Shown here one piece after another: positions 26,134 to 36,978 of a stretch of DNA of 64,000 bases. This DNA is from Xiphias gladius (taxonomy: Eukaryota > Chordata > Actinopteri > Istiophoriformes > Xiphiidae): positions 19,340,699-19,404,698 of the forward strand of contig NC_053407.1 of the NCBI RefSeq assembly GCF_016859285.1, written 5' to 3'. Within the stretch, counting starts at the first letter, position 1. Every line of letters starts with the position of its first letter. A program made the translations under genes and the position numbers. The notes beneath the pieces were generated by a model. The model made no database searches, was not told the DNA's origin, and saw only the letters and a program-made list of their open reading frames with translations.

Positions 26134-26631
26134 ACACGTGTACACGTACACAACCAGTCAGGCATGTCCACGTCTTGGGCAGGACTAGATTGGCTTAATG
26201 CCTTCTGCGGATCCCGACTTGCCCCTCCTAAGGGCGCGGTACTCAGCTTATATCTGAATGAACAAGCCACGACAGAGCAAAAAATGCGTTAATGCTTGTG
26301 AATTGAATGTAGATACCTTTACTGTACATGTTACACAAAATATGTACATGTGCAGAAATTAATCTACTGTATCTCGAGTGAAATAGATTACATTGTATTG
26401 TGAGCTCAGAGATCACTCCGGGTCAACATTGAGTAAGCTGTTGTTCACACTTAAAGACACCTATGTGGTGTGCAGTATAATGAATATATGCATAAATATT
26501 TATACTAATAAATTTTACACATTCATTTTTTCTGTTTCATGTCCATACGACGTCATAACACTTTACATTTTTTCTTCTTTGCTATACAGAAAGGGTTCAC
26601 CAGACAGGATTTTGCGGATATGACGATGTAA
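12259..26631 (+). CDS. pkp3: Plakophilin-3, complete, 13 coding exons
   Basis: Armadillo protein of the desmosomal plaque that links desmoplakin to desmosomal cadherins, with cytoplasmic and nuclear pools. Exons: 12259-12481, 17339-17430, 17980-18713, 20072-20195, 21185-21389, 22661-22835, 23269-23386, 23542-23706, 23807-23989, 24086-24239, 24917-25112, 25303-25390, 26590-26631. Phases match throughout, giving 832 residues (human about 797). The start MNAVASETVFLSALQP aligns with the PKP3 N-terminus (FLLSALQP). The head (1-350) is Gly/Ser/Arg rich with RRSLSGT-like and SRSPSYKSVQS phosphosite-like patches. Residues from about 351 are the ARM repeats: LQVLGAAYIQHECY, EVQRYATGATRNLIYEN, GILWNLSS, VCVLRNLSYQLYSEMPPSA, TAGDKRWASVLSRVALEQER, GVLNNLVTSSSLAARD. 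The C-terminus GFTRQDFADMTM parallels human GYRKEDFLGP. pkp3 lies next to sigirr and ano9, as in mammals. Confidence 0.96.
13161..13251. repeat. (GT)n microsatellite in pkp3 intron 1
   Basis: About 90 bases of GT with one TTTTG interruption. Overlapping Cys-Val and Thr-His open frames are artefacts. Confidence 0.97.
14582..14680. repeat. (GT)n microsatellite in pkp3 intron 1
   Basis: About 100 bases, imperfect in the first half (gtgcgt, gtttgt) and pure in the second. Confidence 0.97.
15131..15483. repeat. Interspersed fish repeat ('ctttggtttatgaccaaatacctgcaaaac' family)
   Basis: Contains the words gatttatgaccaaatacc, ccctaacttttcatccag, gccatcatcagatcaaaa and cagcctcacagagttgctag. These recur together in a dispersed percomorph repeat I recognise. 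Ends and class are uncertain. Confidence 0.5.
20548..20745 (+). repeat. Partial long-TIR MITE (ttttgggaaatac family)
   Basis: Left half of an element seen complete at 29181-29615: tttggaattttgggaaatacacattcac, gctgagagttagatgatgaagatgat, ggtatagccagcagctggttagc. Lies in a pkp3 intron. Confidence 0.6.
20834..21066. repeat. MITE with inverted ends near pkp3 exon 5
   Basis: Starts ctttaaggcccatatgtagg and ends ctacacataggggctttaa; the two ends are imperfect inverted repeats of about 20 bases. Element size is about 230 bases. Its right end is about 120 bases from the acceptor of the next pkp3 exon. Confidence 0.55.
22353..22499 (+). repeat. Partial long-TIR MITE (ttttgggaaatac family)
   Basis: Shares tttaaatgagtagttcatc, gagagtggtatcaatcttatcatcta and gtgtatatcccaaaatgcc with both arms of the element at 29181. 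It appears to be a deletion derivative joining left-end and right-end parts. Confidence 0.55.
23461..23535. repeat. (TA)n-(GT)n microsatellite directly before a pkp3 acceptor
   Basis: The GT run ends only a few bases before the acceptor at 23540-23541 (tgtgttcttag|GGG), so it replaces the usual pyrimidine tract of this intron. Confidence 0.9.
26091..26130. repeat. (CA)n microsatellite in last pkp3 intron
   Basis: About 40 bases of CA followed by the palindrome gtacacgtgtac. Confidence 0.95.
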
Positions 26632-27920
26632 AACAAAGGTAAAGTTCACTTCTAAAACAGCGAGTAGTCCTGCAATCTACCAGCACCCAGTGGAAGAAAT
26701 CTTTCCAGGTTGTGGGAAGTAAATAAACTCTTTATACTATCCACAGATAACGTAGGATCAGTCTTTATCTGCCTTACTTTTTGATAAGAACATGACCACA
26801 CAAGTGATGGAGGATCTACCCGATGGAAAAAAGGACTTTCTGTGTATTTTAAAACTCTGTGGACATCGGTACAGTGCAAGAAATGTAGACCCAGTATGAT
26901 GGACTGTTGATGGACTTGGATACAATTATGTGCACCTTGACCATTTACTCTTTGTTTGAAATGTGTGTGTGCTTAGTGCGGAGTCAGGGATTTCTTTTCT
27001 GTCAGAGCAACGTATCCAAATGAAACTTCAGCTGTTTGTGTTTCTGCTGTTTAAAAACAGTGTCAAACTGTTAATGGACATTGGTGGACACTTGTGCCTT
27101 ATCTTCTCACTGTTGCACTTATTTTCAGCATGAATGCAACAAAGTTGGTACTAACATGGCATTTTTTTGTAAATATTGCTTTCTTCTTTATGCAGAAATA
27201 GGATGAAATGTTTTATATACTGTAGCCAGGTACTTTGTTTTGTAGAATTTGGATAGATGAATATGCGTTTATATGTGAGTCAAAATTATAACACGTAGTT
27301 ATAACTGATTGTACACCAGAGGAGACGTTTAGAAATTGCAGAAATCTGGATGTTAATACATTTGATTTAGAAATCTTGGGATAATGATTGTGCTTCCAAA
27401 GTATTCAGCTATGGGCTTTTTAAAGTTGTGAAATCTGTCTCTTCATACAAAATGTATTGTGTTTTTTGTAATCACTTTGTCAAACAGAACTCCGTTCCAT
27501 TCTGTGTTGTTTTTTTTTTTTTAGCATGCCATTGTAACTCTTGTTTGCCTAACGTAATAAATGGTGTGAATGTGAAACAGAGGGGGTGATAAGGTGAAAA
27601 GCTAAGGTCCTATTTTTGTTTTTTTCAGAACAAATAGAATATTTTATTATTTGAAACCAACTGCAAGATTGAACACTGTTCAGTGTGACCAGATTTATTT
27701 AGATTTATTTAGATTGGCAAATTGAATATTTTTAAATCTACTTGATTAACTTGTTAGTATTCAAATAGTTCACTTAAAAAATACTGAATTATAACAGTTA
27801 CCACTCTGTGGCATAAATGGTAACTGTATGTTTCACTTTTCATATTTGCTTTTCTGTTGTGTGCAGGCACATTATCATCTGGATATTTTTCAGATAATAA
27901 AGAGACAGATGTGGTATGGA
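26632..27920 (+). other. pkp3 3' UTR
   Basis: No introns or coding exons visible. AATAAA hexamers occur at 27556-27561 (acgtaataaatggtg) and 27896-27901 (gataataaagag). Either would end the transcript before the sigirr 3' end. Confidence 0.6.
27556..27561 (+). terminator. Candidate pkp3 polyadenylation signal
   Basis: AATAAA about 930 bases after the pkp3 stop; a second AATAAA follows at 27896-27901. Confidence 0.5.
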
Positions 27921-28168
27921 AATATAATTTTGTAAGTATTTCTCATGTGTGCGCTGCAGCATTTGTGTTGGGACCGACACTAAAGTGGTAAAATGTCGGC
28001 CGCTCCCTGTTTACATATTTGTTCCTGCTCAGACAGGAACAACAGCAGAGCCTCCCGGCTGTTCCCTTACTTAGGCTCTTATTTAGTACTGCAGGTACTC
28101 ATCACTCCATAAGGACAGAGGTCATCAGTCCTTACAGAGAGAAAGAGTCTAGTATTTTGTCAAAGCAC

Positions 28169-28174
28169 TTTATT
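28169..28174 (-). terminator. Candidate sigirr polyadenylation signal
   Basis: TTTATT on the plus strand (AATAAA on the minus strand), about 600 bases past the sigirr stop. It would leave about 250 bases between the two convergent 3' ends. Confidence 0.4.
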
Positions 28175-28767
28175 AGCATGATTGCCATGTTGTTATCAGT
28201 CAGTTTATATCACATACAAAGCAGAATTGCCAAGAAATGTGAGCTCTTCACTCCCGGACGTTGCACTTTTTCAGATGACCGGAGTGCAAACAGGTTTCAA
28301 GGTTCAAATCTGACTTTTAAGACTCTGTCACGTGGATTTTTTTCTGTCATTCCAAACCATCTGTATACTTTTATCTGCCACAAAACAAACAGGACTCCTT
28401 CATGTTACCTGACATTACTCTGCCCTCTGCTGGGGGACTAACAGAAACATCTTGGCTGTGAGATCAAAATTTCTACATATATATCTTAAGTTATTTCTTT
28501 CCCTGATTGACACAAAAATTTCAGATAATTTCTTGTACAATTTCCCATAAAATGTTTTACACAATAGTACAAAGTACAAAAACAAAACAAATCAGTCTTG
28601 GGTGAATGGAAATAGAAAACTAACATTTTGATTTTAACAACATAATAAAGAAAAGAAACAAACATATTTAGCTACTTATCACAGATAAAATATAAAAGCA
28701 ATGCTAATGGGGATCTTCATTTAGGTGGCCATTTTTAGAGATCAGCAGAAGTGAGGGGGAGTGTGGC

Positions 28768-31700
28768 TCAAATGTCCTCCTTAGTGACCAGGCAGTAAAA
28801 GTCTGAGCGGCCTCCGTAGTTGCGCGATCCCAAGTCTGACACGTCGATGTCCGAGGGTTTGGGCTCGGCGGCTGTGATGGGAGCAGCAGGGAGGACGGGA
28901 GCTTTACAGGCCAAAGCCTTGTAGACAGGGAGGCGAAGCCCTGCAACAGAGAGACAAAAGGTTGAAAAATGGTCTCAAATTGATGCAAATGCATTAAATG
29001 TTTATGTTTTTGTAGTATTGTACGGTTTAAGCTGTATCGCTGTTTTTATGTGACTAAATGTCTCATCTCTCAAAAAAGATTCTGGCTTTGCTCATACACA
29101 AAAATTAATTGAAGCTTAAAATGACTTTTTACTGTACAGTGACAAGACACCACTCCTCCATACAAAGCTTGACTCATTAACAAAATAGTTTGACGTTTTG
29201 GGAATTATGCTTATAGTTAGCTGTCATATCTGTTCGTTAGATATGAAGCTACAGCCAGAGGATGCTGAGCTTAGTTTAGCATAAATACTGAGAACAGGTG
29301 GAGAGAGCTAGTCTGGTGCTGTCCAAAGGTAACTAAATCTCCCTACCGGCTCTGCTAAAGCTCACAGATGAACACGTAATGTCTCGTTCATTTAATCAAT
29401 TCAAAAACAAAAGTGCACAGATTACAGGTTGCCTCTGACTGGCCTCACAGTAAAACAAGATTTCAAAACGTCACTGTGCCTGGCCAAAAAAAAAAAAAAA
29501 AGTCCAGGACCTCCTCCTGGCTGTAACTCCATGAGAGTGATAGCGATCTAATCATCCAACTCTATGCAAGAAAAGGAAATAAGGGTATTTCCTAAAATGT
29601 TGCACTGTTCCTCTAACATGTCTGCTTGGCATATCTAGAAACAAAATCTCACAGACAAGCTGGTATAGTAGATATGAACCAGTTGATCATGTGATATGAT
29701 TTCCTAGTATTGATGTGTTGACAGTGTTTGTTGATTCAAACTAGATGTAGAGTGGGGTTCAACTGCACACTGAAAAAAACAAAAACAAAGGAGTCTCAGT
29801 GGAGACTTGCGCATAGGCTGTAACTTTTTATATTCTAATTCTCATGTGACAATACGGAGAATAAATGGAAAACAGTTGAAAAGCATTTACATCTCTGGAT
29901 CAGAGTCAGTGCCAGAAAGTTCTTAACATGAGCTTACTCGCCCCAGTATGATGTCTAGGTTTTGAATTTAAAGCTTTTAAATAAAAATTGTTACCTCCCA
30001 CTGTAACTTGTGCAAGGTGGTGCAAATTGATTATATATTTATTTTGTTTGCATGTACAAAACGTATGCAAAAGTTTTTGCATTTTTTTCCTAGAGTGAGG
30101 AGTGCAGCTACCATTAGTGCGTGAGGGCTTTGCCAGTCCAGTGACTGCTGCTCTTACCCAGATCTCCGGTGGGGTCAGCGTCTGAGCGGCAGTCCAGGTA
30201 GTCGGGTTCGAGCGTCAGCATGGGGTCTTTGTCGTCTTGCAGCACGGTCTGTGGGTCCCCTGCATACTCAGTATGGAAGAGGACCCTGCGAGGCATCGCT
30301 AAGGCCAGCTCCATCCAGAAAACTGAGGAAGGAGTCTGTGGACACCGAACATACAGGGACCAAACACGATACATTGCACCATGCTGTTAAGAGTCAGAAT
30401 GAAGCTCTCATTATTCTTGAACTGTAACTAGACTAGACTTGCTTGTATCATATTATATAGTACTGTATATACTGCACATTTCTAATTGAATTTATATTTG
30501 TTTCAAACAATTCAATTCAATTTTATTTATATAGCGCCTAATCATAACAGAGGTTATCTAAGGGCACTTTCCATGTAGAGCATGTCTAGACCATACTCTT
30601 TATGAGCAAACATTGAACACATTTTTATAATTATTGTTATAAAATAACAATAATTATAATGGCATCATTTTTTTTGCCAACTGACTAATCAGTAAGTCAG
30701 AAATTCTTTTCCTACTAACTGCTGGAAAATAAATTTCATTACCATGAATAACTCGATATTGGCTTTGATGATACTAACATTTTGGCCCTGACGCCCTGAA
30801 ACCCTATTTTCTGAATCAGCTTCTCCCTCTGAGTGATGTGTTCACACATGAACACAAACCTTTCTGCTCATGTTGGAACAGTTTTTGTTATTTCACTGAC
30901 TGATTACTGTGTGGTTTGTTGTGGGCTGTGAATTAAAATGTGATGACAGTCGCATCTCCCAGTTAATCAAATCTGATCCACCTACATCCAAACAGTCCTT
31001 CGGAAGCAGATTAGCTGAATGTTAAATACTTAATAACTACTATAAAGGATTTTTTAAAATCTGATTGTTGCTTATTTATTCATTAATATTTAATGTTTTA
31101 GACAAAATTAAAACCAAATTTTCAGGAGATTTTAGGGATCCACTAAACTGTTTAACATACAGTGCAAATCTTTCAAATGATCATTTTATTGTGATACTAC
31201 TAGCTTCAAGAGAAAGGCAACATGTTCCCAGAGCCCAGATGCCAGCTATAAACTTTATAGATATTCTGCACATATGTATTTACATAGTAATTTATTCTTT
31301 CTATGTGACTTGTCTGAAATATGTATTATATGGGTGTTTGAAATTACTCACACTGTATTTTGTTGTAGATGTGCTCAGAAAGTTTTTGGTCTGTCAAAGG
31401 AGCACTAATGGGTATTAGAGCGGATCTTACCACAGAGTTGTGTCTCCAGGTGAGTATAGTGAGGCAGTGCTGGTGCTCACTGAGCTGCTGCTTGATCTCA
31501 GGCCCCATGCGTTTGGACTGACCCTCTAACATGATAAGGATGGGCTTCTCACATAGCTCCAGCAAGTGCAGAAGGCCCTGTCTGAAAACACACATAGCTA
31601 CAGTACGTCATGAAAGCACACAGACACTGCAGCGTACGGCAGCAACACTGACCTCAGGTGGTACATTGTAATGATGCCACATTAAGTTCACTCAGGTTTA

Positions 31701-34700
31701 TACTGCCTCTAATGTGTTCAGCGTTGTATCAGTCTGTGTGAGTCTGACCTGAAGCTATTGGAGCACCAGTCCTGCTCGAGGTAAGCATGAGAGAGCAGCA
31801 CGATGAGACGCCGAGAACGACTCATGTTCATTAGCAGCTCTGCAGAGGGTTCTGGAGACACATTGTGTGTAAAGTAACCAATTTATAACTGGCAACCCAA
31901 AGTAACGGGTGATAAATCTGACAACAGAATCCAGTATCTTGGATTATGAGGCAACAGAAACGGCATAAACAATATATTAATATATTGCAAAATGTCCCTG
32001 TTATAGTTAAAAATGAGAACAAACAGCCAGAAAGCTACGAGACAAGAACGTGATTAAGAGTATTTATGCAGTTACATCTTTGTAAATATGATATAATTTG
32101 ATAGTGTGACAATGTGAATTTACCTCCGCCAGGTAGGATGTCATTGTCATTGAGATGCACCTTGTACCAATTTTTATTTTCCAGGTGAGGTCTGAGAATA
32201 AAGTTGACAAACTTCCTGTCATAGTCATTGTTCACATAGGAGATGTAGGCATCATATAATTTCCCATCTGAAGACACAAAGAGACACAAACATACCACTT
32301 GCATTAATGCTGCATTCTTACACGTGTTTATAGCCACAGTATGTTAATCTCTCTCCAGCGGAAGTCTCACCGTTGAGTTCATAGTCTCCGTAGGAGTTCT
32401 TGTACCAGAGTTTGATGTTCAGGTGACACCTGGAGTACACGACAGCAGCTACAGCCAGGAAGAGGAGGAGGACGATGGCTGCAATAACAGCAGCTGTGTG
32501 GCTGGGTCCATCTGAGCACACACACAGTACAATAAAAAAAAAAAAAAAACAGGAAATAAACAACCAATAGACGGATTCGATTAGCAGAGTGTGTCTGGGG
32601 ACATATTACCTGCTGATAGAGGCTCCCTGCTATAAGATCATCCAGACTGGATGTATCTATGTGTGGAATAAACACGCTGTATGTAATAAAAAAGGTACGT
32701 CCCTACTTAAAATTCTCTTAGATCTACCCGGTGTGAGACAGCTGCCGCACTGTGTGGAGCTGGCCAACTGCCTCGTACTCCAAAGGTTTTGATGTATACT
32801 GACGATGTCTAAAGTACAGTTTCATATGATGTTTGGTGTAGATGCAGAACACAATCTGTGCTGCATTTTATTTATGGAATCTTTTGCTCCCCCACTTTCT
32901 CCTACCACTTTTTTTTCTTTTGTAGGCCAATTTTTAGACAATATGACACAAGATGCAGGACGGAACATTGAAGACCCAGCATACACCCTAACTTTTCTTA
33001 CTTGAATCCTGGAGGATGAAATCAGATGAAACGTTCCTCACTGTGCAGCTGTAGAGCCCAAAATCTTCCAGCTCCCTGAGGGTGATCACCAGCAGACTGT
33101 TTACCATCAGCTGGCCAGCAACAGGAGACCTGATAAGCAAGACAGAAAATCCATCTCATCCTCACTCTCAAATACTTTCATTAAAGCATGAACATGATAA
33201 AGAATTGGTAAATCTACTGTTTTAAAAGCTTAAAATCACCATGAAGAGGTATTCTGCATGTAAAGTGTGAAGTTGGTGAGGGGTTGGCCATTTTTACTCC
33301 ACTGCAGCGTGGTGTCACATTGCTCCTCATTTTGGTCCCAGAGGAGGAGAGCAGTGCAGTTCAGTTTCACAGTGAATCCCACCTTCCTCCACAATCTCTC
33401 CAGGCCTCCCTTAGGTTTAAACTCTGGGGCTTTGGAGCACTGGGACTCTGTGTAGAGACATACCGCTGTTATCTCTGCTCACTGCAGGAGCTGCAGACAA
33501 TAGACACCTTTATGTGCCGTGCCAGGTACAGCCCGAGACTGCTGCTGGAAGGCACACTCAAACAAAATGCCTCCTTGCAGGTGTAGCCAATCCGTTCCAG
33601 TGGATCCTTCACTCCCCATGCAAACTCTAAATTTACTGCAGGGACAAATTATAGCTTACAGCGAGAGCCACACAATTACAGCATCAGGTTGTAAGTGACT
33701 TCATTACACTTGCGCTATTACACTATACCATAAATAATACTTACCTTTAACAATGAGGTGCACAGTGAATGAAGCTGTGCTGTTGCCTTGTTGCATACAG
33801 GTGTAATTCCCTTGGTCTTCAATGCTGAGCCTGGCAAACTCCAGGTAGGTCTTCCCCTCCTGATTGTGGAGCTGCTGACAGTCCTTCTGCCAGCTCAGCC
33901 GGGGCTGTGGGGAGCTCGGGGGCTGCAAAGGCTCTAGAGGGCAGTTCAGCCGATACGGAGGCCCCTGCTGCCCCACGTAGACCACCTCCTCCTTAAACCC
34001 GCTCTCATCCACACAAGTCTGAGCTACAAATAGAGGCAGAGGGAGTTTACAAAACTTACAAAACTGATCCCTCAACTCAGGGAACTGAGTACCAACCCCA
34101 TACCAGGGCTCTCATCTTCACAAATTTAAAATCAACAGTATATACCCAACTGTGTGAAAGTAATTGGAATCGTTTTTATGTAAGGTAACATGAGACCAGG
34201 TACTGCTGTGGCACTAAATACTGAATCAGCGACCCACCATGACTAAATGAATGCTACTGATAGACAAAACACTAAATTGAAACTTTAATATGGATCAGTC
34301 ACAACATGGCAAATACCTGATCCACTTAATAAGGACAGTGTCAGGGCAGATGCATCTCTACTTTATGTCAAGCGATCAAATACATGCACTATGCAGATTC
34401 CTTGAAATGGCTTTACTTCCTTTTGAGAAAACACTTTGCATACACTCTGTGGAGCTACAGAAGACTGTCTTCAGCCTGAGTGTGGCTTTTGGCAAAGAGT
34501 GAGTGTCTAATGGAGCATGAAGGTGATCTTGTTTACTCTTTCACCCTGGAAGAATCTGAGCAAATGGCTGTTTTGCTGACTCAGTTAAGAGTTTAAAAAA
34601 ATAAATAAATACTGAATCGTCATCTCTGTTTGAGGACGTGTTCAATGCAAACAACAGAGGCCTACTCACTGATTTCTCTGTCTGGGCAGAATTAAAATAC

Positions 34701-35260
34701 ATGAAACTAACTAAAGAGAAGTGTCCCATTAAATCCGGACCTGTTCTTCCAGATATTCAGCGCATGCGCCGATCGTGACCATATGACCAAAGCCCACAAA
34801 TAACCTGCACAACTGCTCTCTGGTCTTTGACTTTCCATTCGTTTTATTTTTCTGCTTTTTTCTTAACCGTTTCTCAAACACAGGCGCACACACATCCGGG
34901 TCCGAAGTCCGGGTCTGGTCCTCCTGTTGCCAGGCAACAGCATGTGATAGATACTGTGACCCCGTCCACACTGACCGAATGCACACTAACCTGGTATTTA
35001 CCCACTCAGCATCCCGTAAGTCTGACGGTGAATAATAGGTTATAATGGACAAGTTTCCCCAAAATAACGAGGTGAATCCTACAGTTATGAACGAATTCAA
35101 TCAATTTAACGCTGGAGCTCCCAACAAAGTGCGCACCCATCCAGTCTGAGTAAATTTAAGAAAGTAAAGTTTCATGTTGTACAACCTTACCGGCTGTGAG
35201 GAAAGTCTGGTCCCATGACCCGGTGCACACCAATATGAAAGCGACTACAATCACGGCCAT
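28768..35260 (-). CDS. sigirr: SIGIRR/IL-1R8-like receptor with two Ig domains, complete
   Basis: Inhibitory IL-1 receptor family member that dampens IL-1R and Toll signalling at the plasma membrane. Exons in coding order: 35260-35191, 34023-33745, 33447-33240, 33129-33002, 32511-32371, 32267-32124, 31851-31749, 31581-31431, 30335-30158, 28940-28768. All phases match; 524 residues (human about 410). Signal peptide 1-23 ([16 protein letters not shown]). Ig1 24-116 (RLNCP..., LSWQKDC, NYTC). Ig2 117-228 ([23 protein letters not shown]). TM 235-254. TIR from about 276 ([11 protein letters not shown] box 1, [10 protein letters not shown] box 2, FW 414-415 box 3). The tail ends [24 protein letters not shown], nearly the mammalian SIGIRR terminus. 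The extra Ig domain matches the fish form described as DIGIRR. pkp3 and ano9 flank it as in mammals. Confidence 0.92.
29181..29615. repeat. Full-length long-TIR MITE (ttttgggaa...ttcctaaaa)
   Basis: Left end agtttgacgttttgggaattatgct and right end ataagggtatttcctaaaatgttgcactg are imperfect inverted repeats that extend inward (gttagatatgaag / cttttcttgcatagagttgg). Length about 430 bases, in a sigirr intron. I know it as a common percomorph element; its superfamily is not determined. Confidence 0.7.
30508..30616 (-). mobile_element. Short LINE 3' tail copy
   Basis: (caatt)n then ttttatttatatagcgcc and about 80 bases matching the tail of the LINE at 2494, truncated at its 5' side. Lies in a sigirr intron. 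Confidence 0.7.
33470..33650 (-). other. Exon-like segment with in-frame stop inside sigirr
   Basis: Between the Ig1 and Ig2 exons the minus strand has a good acceptor (tttgtccctgcag|ta), then an open frame in phase with the Ig1 exon. It reads [20 protein letters not shown] and continues Cys-rich for about 35 residues, then reaches TAA just before a donor-like cg|gtatgt. Skipping it joins Ig1 to Ig2 in frame, so the main transcript probably omits it. Confidence 0.3.
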
Positions 35261-35570
35261 GAGCCGCAGGTCTCCTCTTCCTCCGTCCTCAGGTGAGAAA
35301 TGAAGCGAGAGGCGCGTTTTTCTGTATCGACATCACTGCCTATAAGACGATGTGTTAGTTTACTACAGTTTAGTGAGGATGTGTGGAGCCCCAGAGCTGA
35401 CTACGCAGACGTCAGCCTTCCGCTTGATCAACCGCACCTGGAAAAACCTGAAACTCTCCTGGCTATAGGCTCCCCGTGGTCACGTGACGTCTGCACGGGC
35501 TCTCACCTGAGTTGCTGTGAAACGTTTCTCTCTCTCTTTTTTTGTAGTTAATTGTTTAAAAGTATCACTC
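35261..35570 (-). promoter_or_regulatory. sigirr promoter region
   Basis: Upstream of the sigirr ATG. It contains the palindrome GTCACGTGAC at 35479-35488 (E-box of the USF/TFEB type) overlapping TGACGTC (CRE-like) at 35486-35492, about 220 bases before the start codon. A CpG-richer composition than the flanks supports a promoter. Confidence 0.4.
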
Positions 35571-36105
35571 TCTAATAAACGATTTACGGAAATTTGAATT
35601 AATGGCTTTGTCAATGGTTAATAAATCATTTCCTAATTCTTTATAGATCAGTCATATCTGTAACCATTAGTAACAACAGAATTTAGGTTGCTAGGTTGTT
35701 AAAGATCCTAACGGCTGGAGTTTATTGGTGTATTTGATTTGGAGTTTAGAGATGATTGTATTATAACATTTGGTTAAAATTCAGCTAAAAATATTATTCA
35801 TCTATTGACAGTGTTCATGAGTTTCTCGCCTTCTAATAAACTATCAATATTGCAGGTATAAATGTTAGTTAGTCATTAATAAAGGGTTATAATCATCTAG
35901 TCTGCAGCTGTTAGTGTTAAAAAGTTGTTAATAAATGAATTTTAGTAAGTAAGTAAAGTAATTCAAACGGCCCAACCATCTAAAGGGCCTTTTCCCCAAC
36001 TGGAAACCCAAATGGTGTCCTTATTTATGGTTATAACTTATCTATAAAGCATTAGTAAACTTATTTACCATTAATAAACACATTTGTTACAACGTACAAT
36101 CCTTA
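35571..36105. repeat. Decayed long-TIR element related to 50071-50658
   Basis: The two arms share the words taataaa, ttatagatcag, ggttgctaggttgttaaa (left, near 35690) and ttttccccaactggaaacccaaatggtg with ttaccattaataaa (right). They are inverse-related to each other and to the better-preserved element before ano5. Located between sigirr and ano9. Confidence 0.5.
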
Positions 36106-36426
36106 TATATATTTAATATATAATATATAATATATATATATAATATATAATATATAATATTTTCTGCTGGATAAATTTTACTATCATAATATTTTGTGCA
36201 TAAAAAATCCGTACTAAGGAATACTAAAACCAGCCTTTAAAAGACACCATGTGTGATTTCTATGTAAACAAAAAAAATTAGCTATTATTGAAATACTCTG
36301 CCTTAGATAAAAAAGGCCCATGGCTCCAGCACAAATCTCTTAAATCTAAAATTTGCCAAATTTAAAATGTTGACTATGAACAAACCTGAATTTAAAATAC
36401 ATTTCATGAGGGCAAAAGTTTCCTCT
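36106..36426. other. AT-rich spacer between sigirr and ano9
   Basis: Holds a (TATAA)n run at about 36112-36160 and nothing else that I can identify. Confidence 0.6.
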
Positions 36427-36432
36427 TTTATT
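36427..36432 (-). terminator. Candidate ano9 polyadenylation signal
   Basis: AATAAA on the minus strand, about 550 bases past the ano9 stop codon. Confidence 0.45.
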
Positions 36433-36978
36433 CATTAATATAAAATATAATGCAAAACATTCTTGTGTCTGATTTACAAGAGACACCATCAGATTCTATC
36501 TGCAATAATGCAACAATCATCACGGCGCTTTTTACAATATAAGGCAACATCATAACATACAATCAGTACTGTATTTGCAGTAGCAATATAAATTATCTTT
36601 AGGCTTTCAATAAAAACACTCACATTAAAATCACAAATATAGAGATCAAACAGAAAGTGCATTCTTAAAATAGAATAAGAATAATCTTATGAAAGACGTG
36701 GTCAGTAAAATCATTTTTCTGTACAGTTGTTCTATCCAAGAAAAATTGGTCTGTCTTCAAAATCAATATCATGAATGAGAATCCAGATAGCCAGCATTTA
36801 ACATCTGAATGCAAACAATAGAAGAGAGTGAGAGGCCTCTGTCTGAACTCTTGATGATTAATGGCTTTGAAGATGACTCAACACTGTGATGGTCTGGACA
36901 CTGTAATGCACGAGGCAATACTGGGTTCATGTTCCTATGCCAGCTCAGAATGTGTCCCATTTAAGTGTCTGAACGCTG

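Noticed and set aside
28019..28441. 140-codon plus-strand frame between pkp3 and sigirr
   Set aside because: Lies between the two convergent 3' ends; low-complexity start, no domain, no Kozak support.
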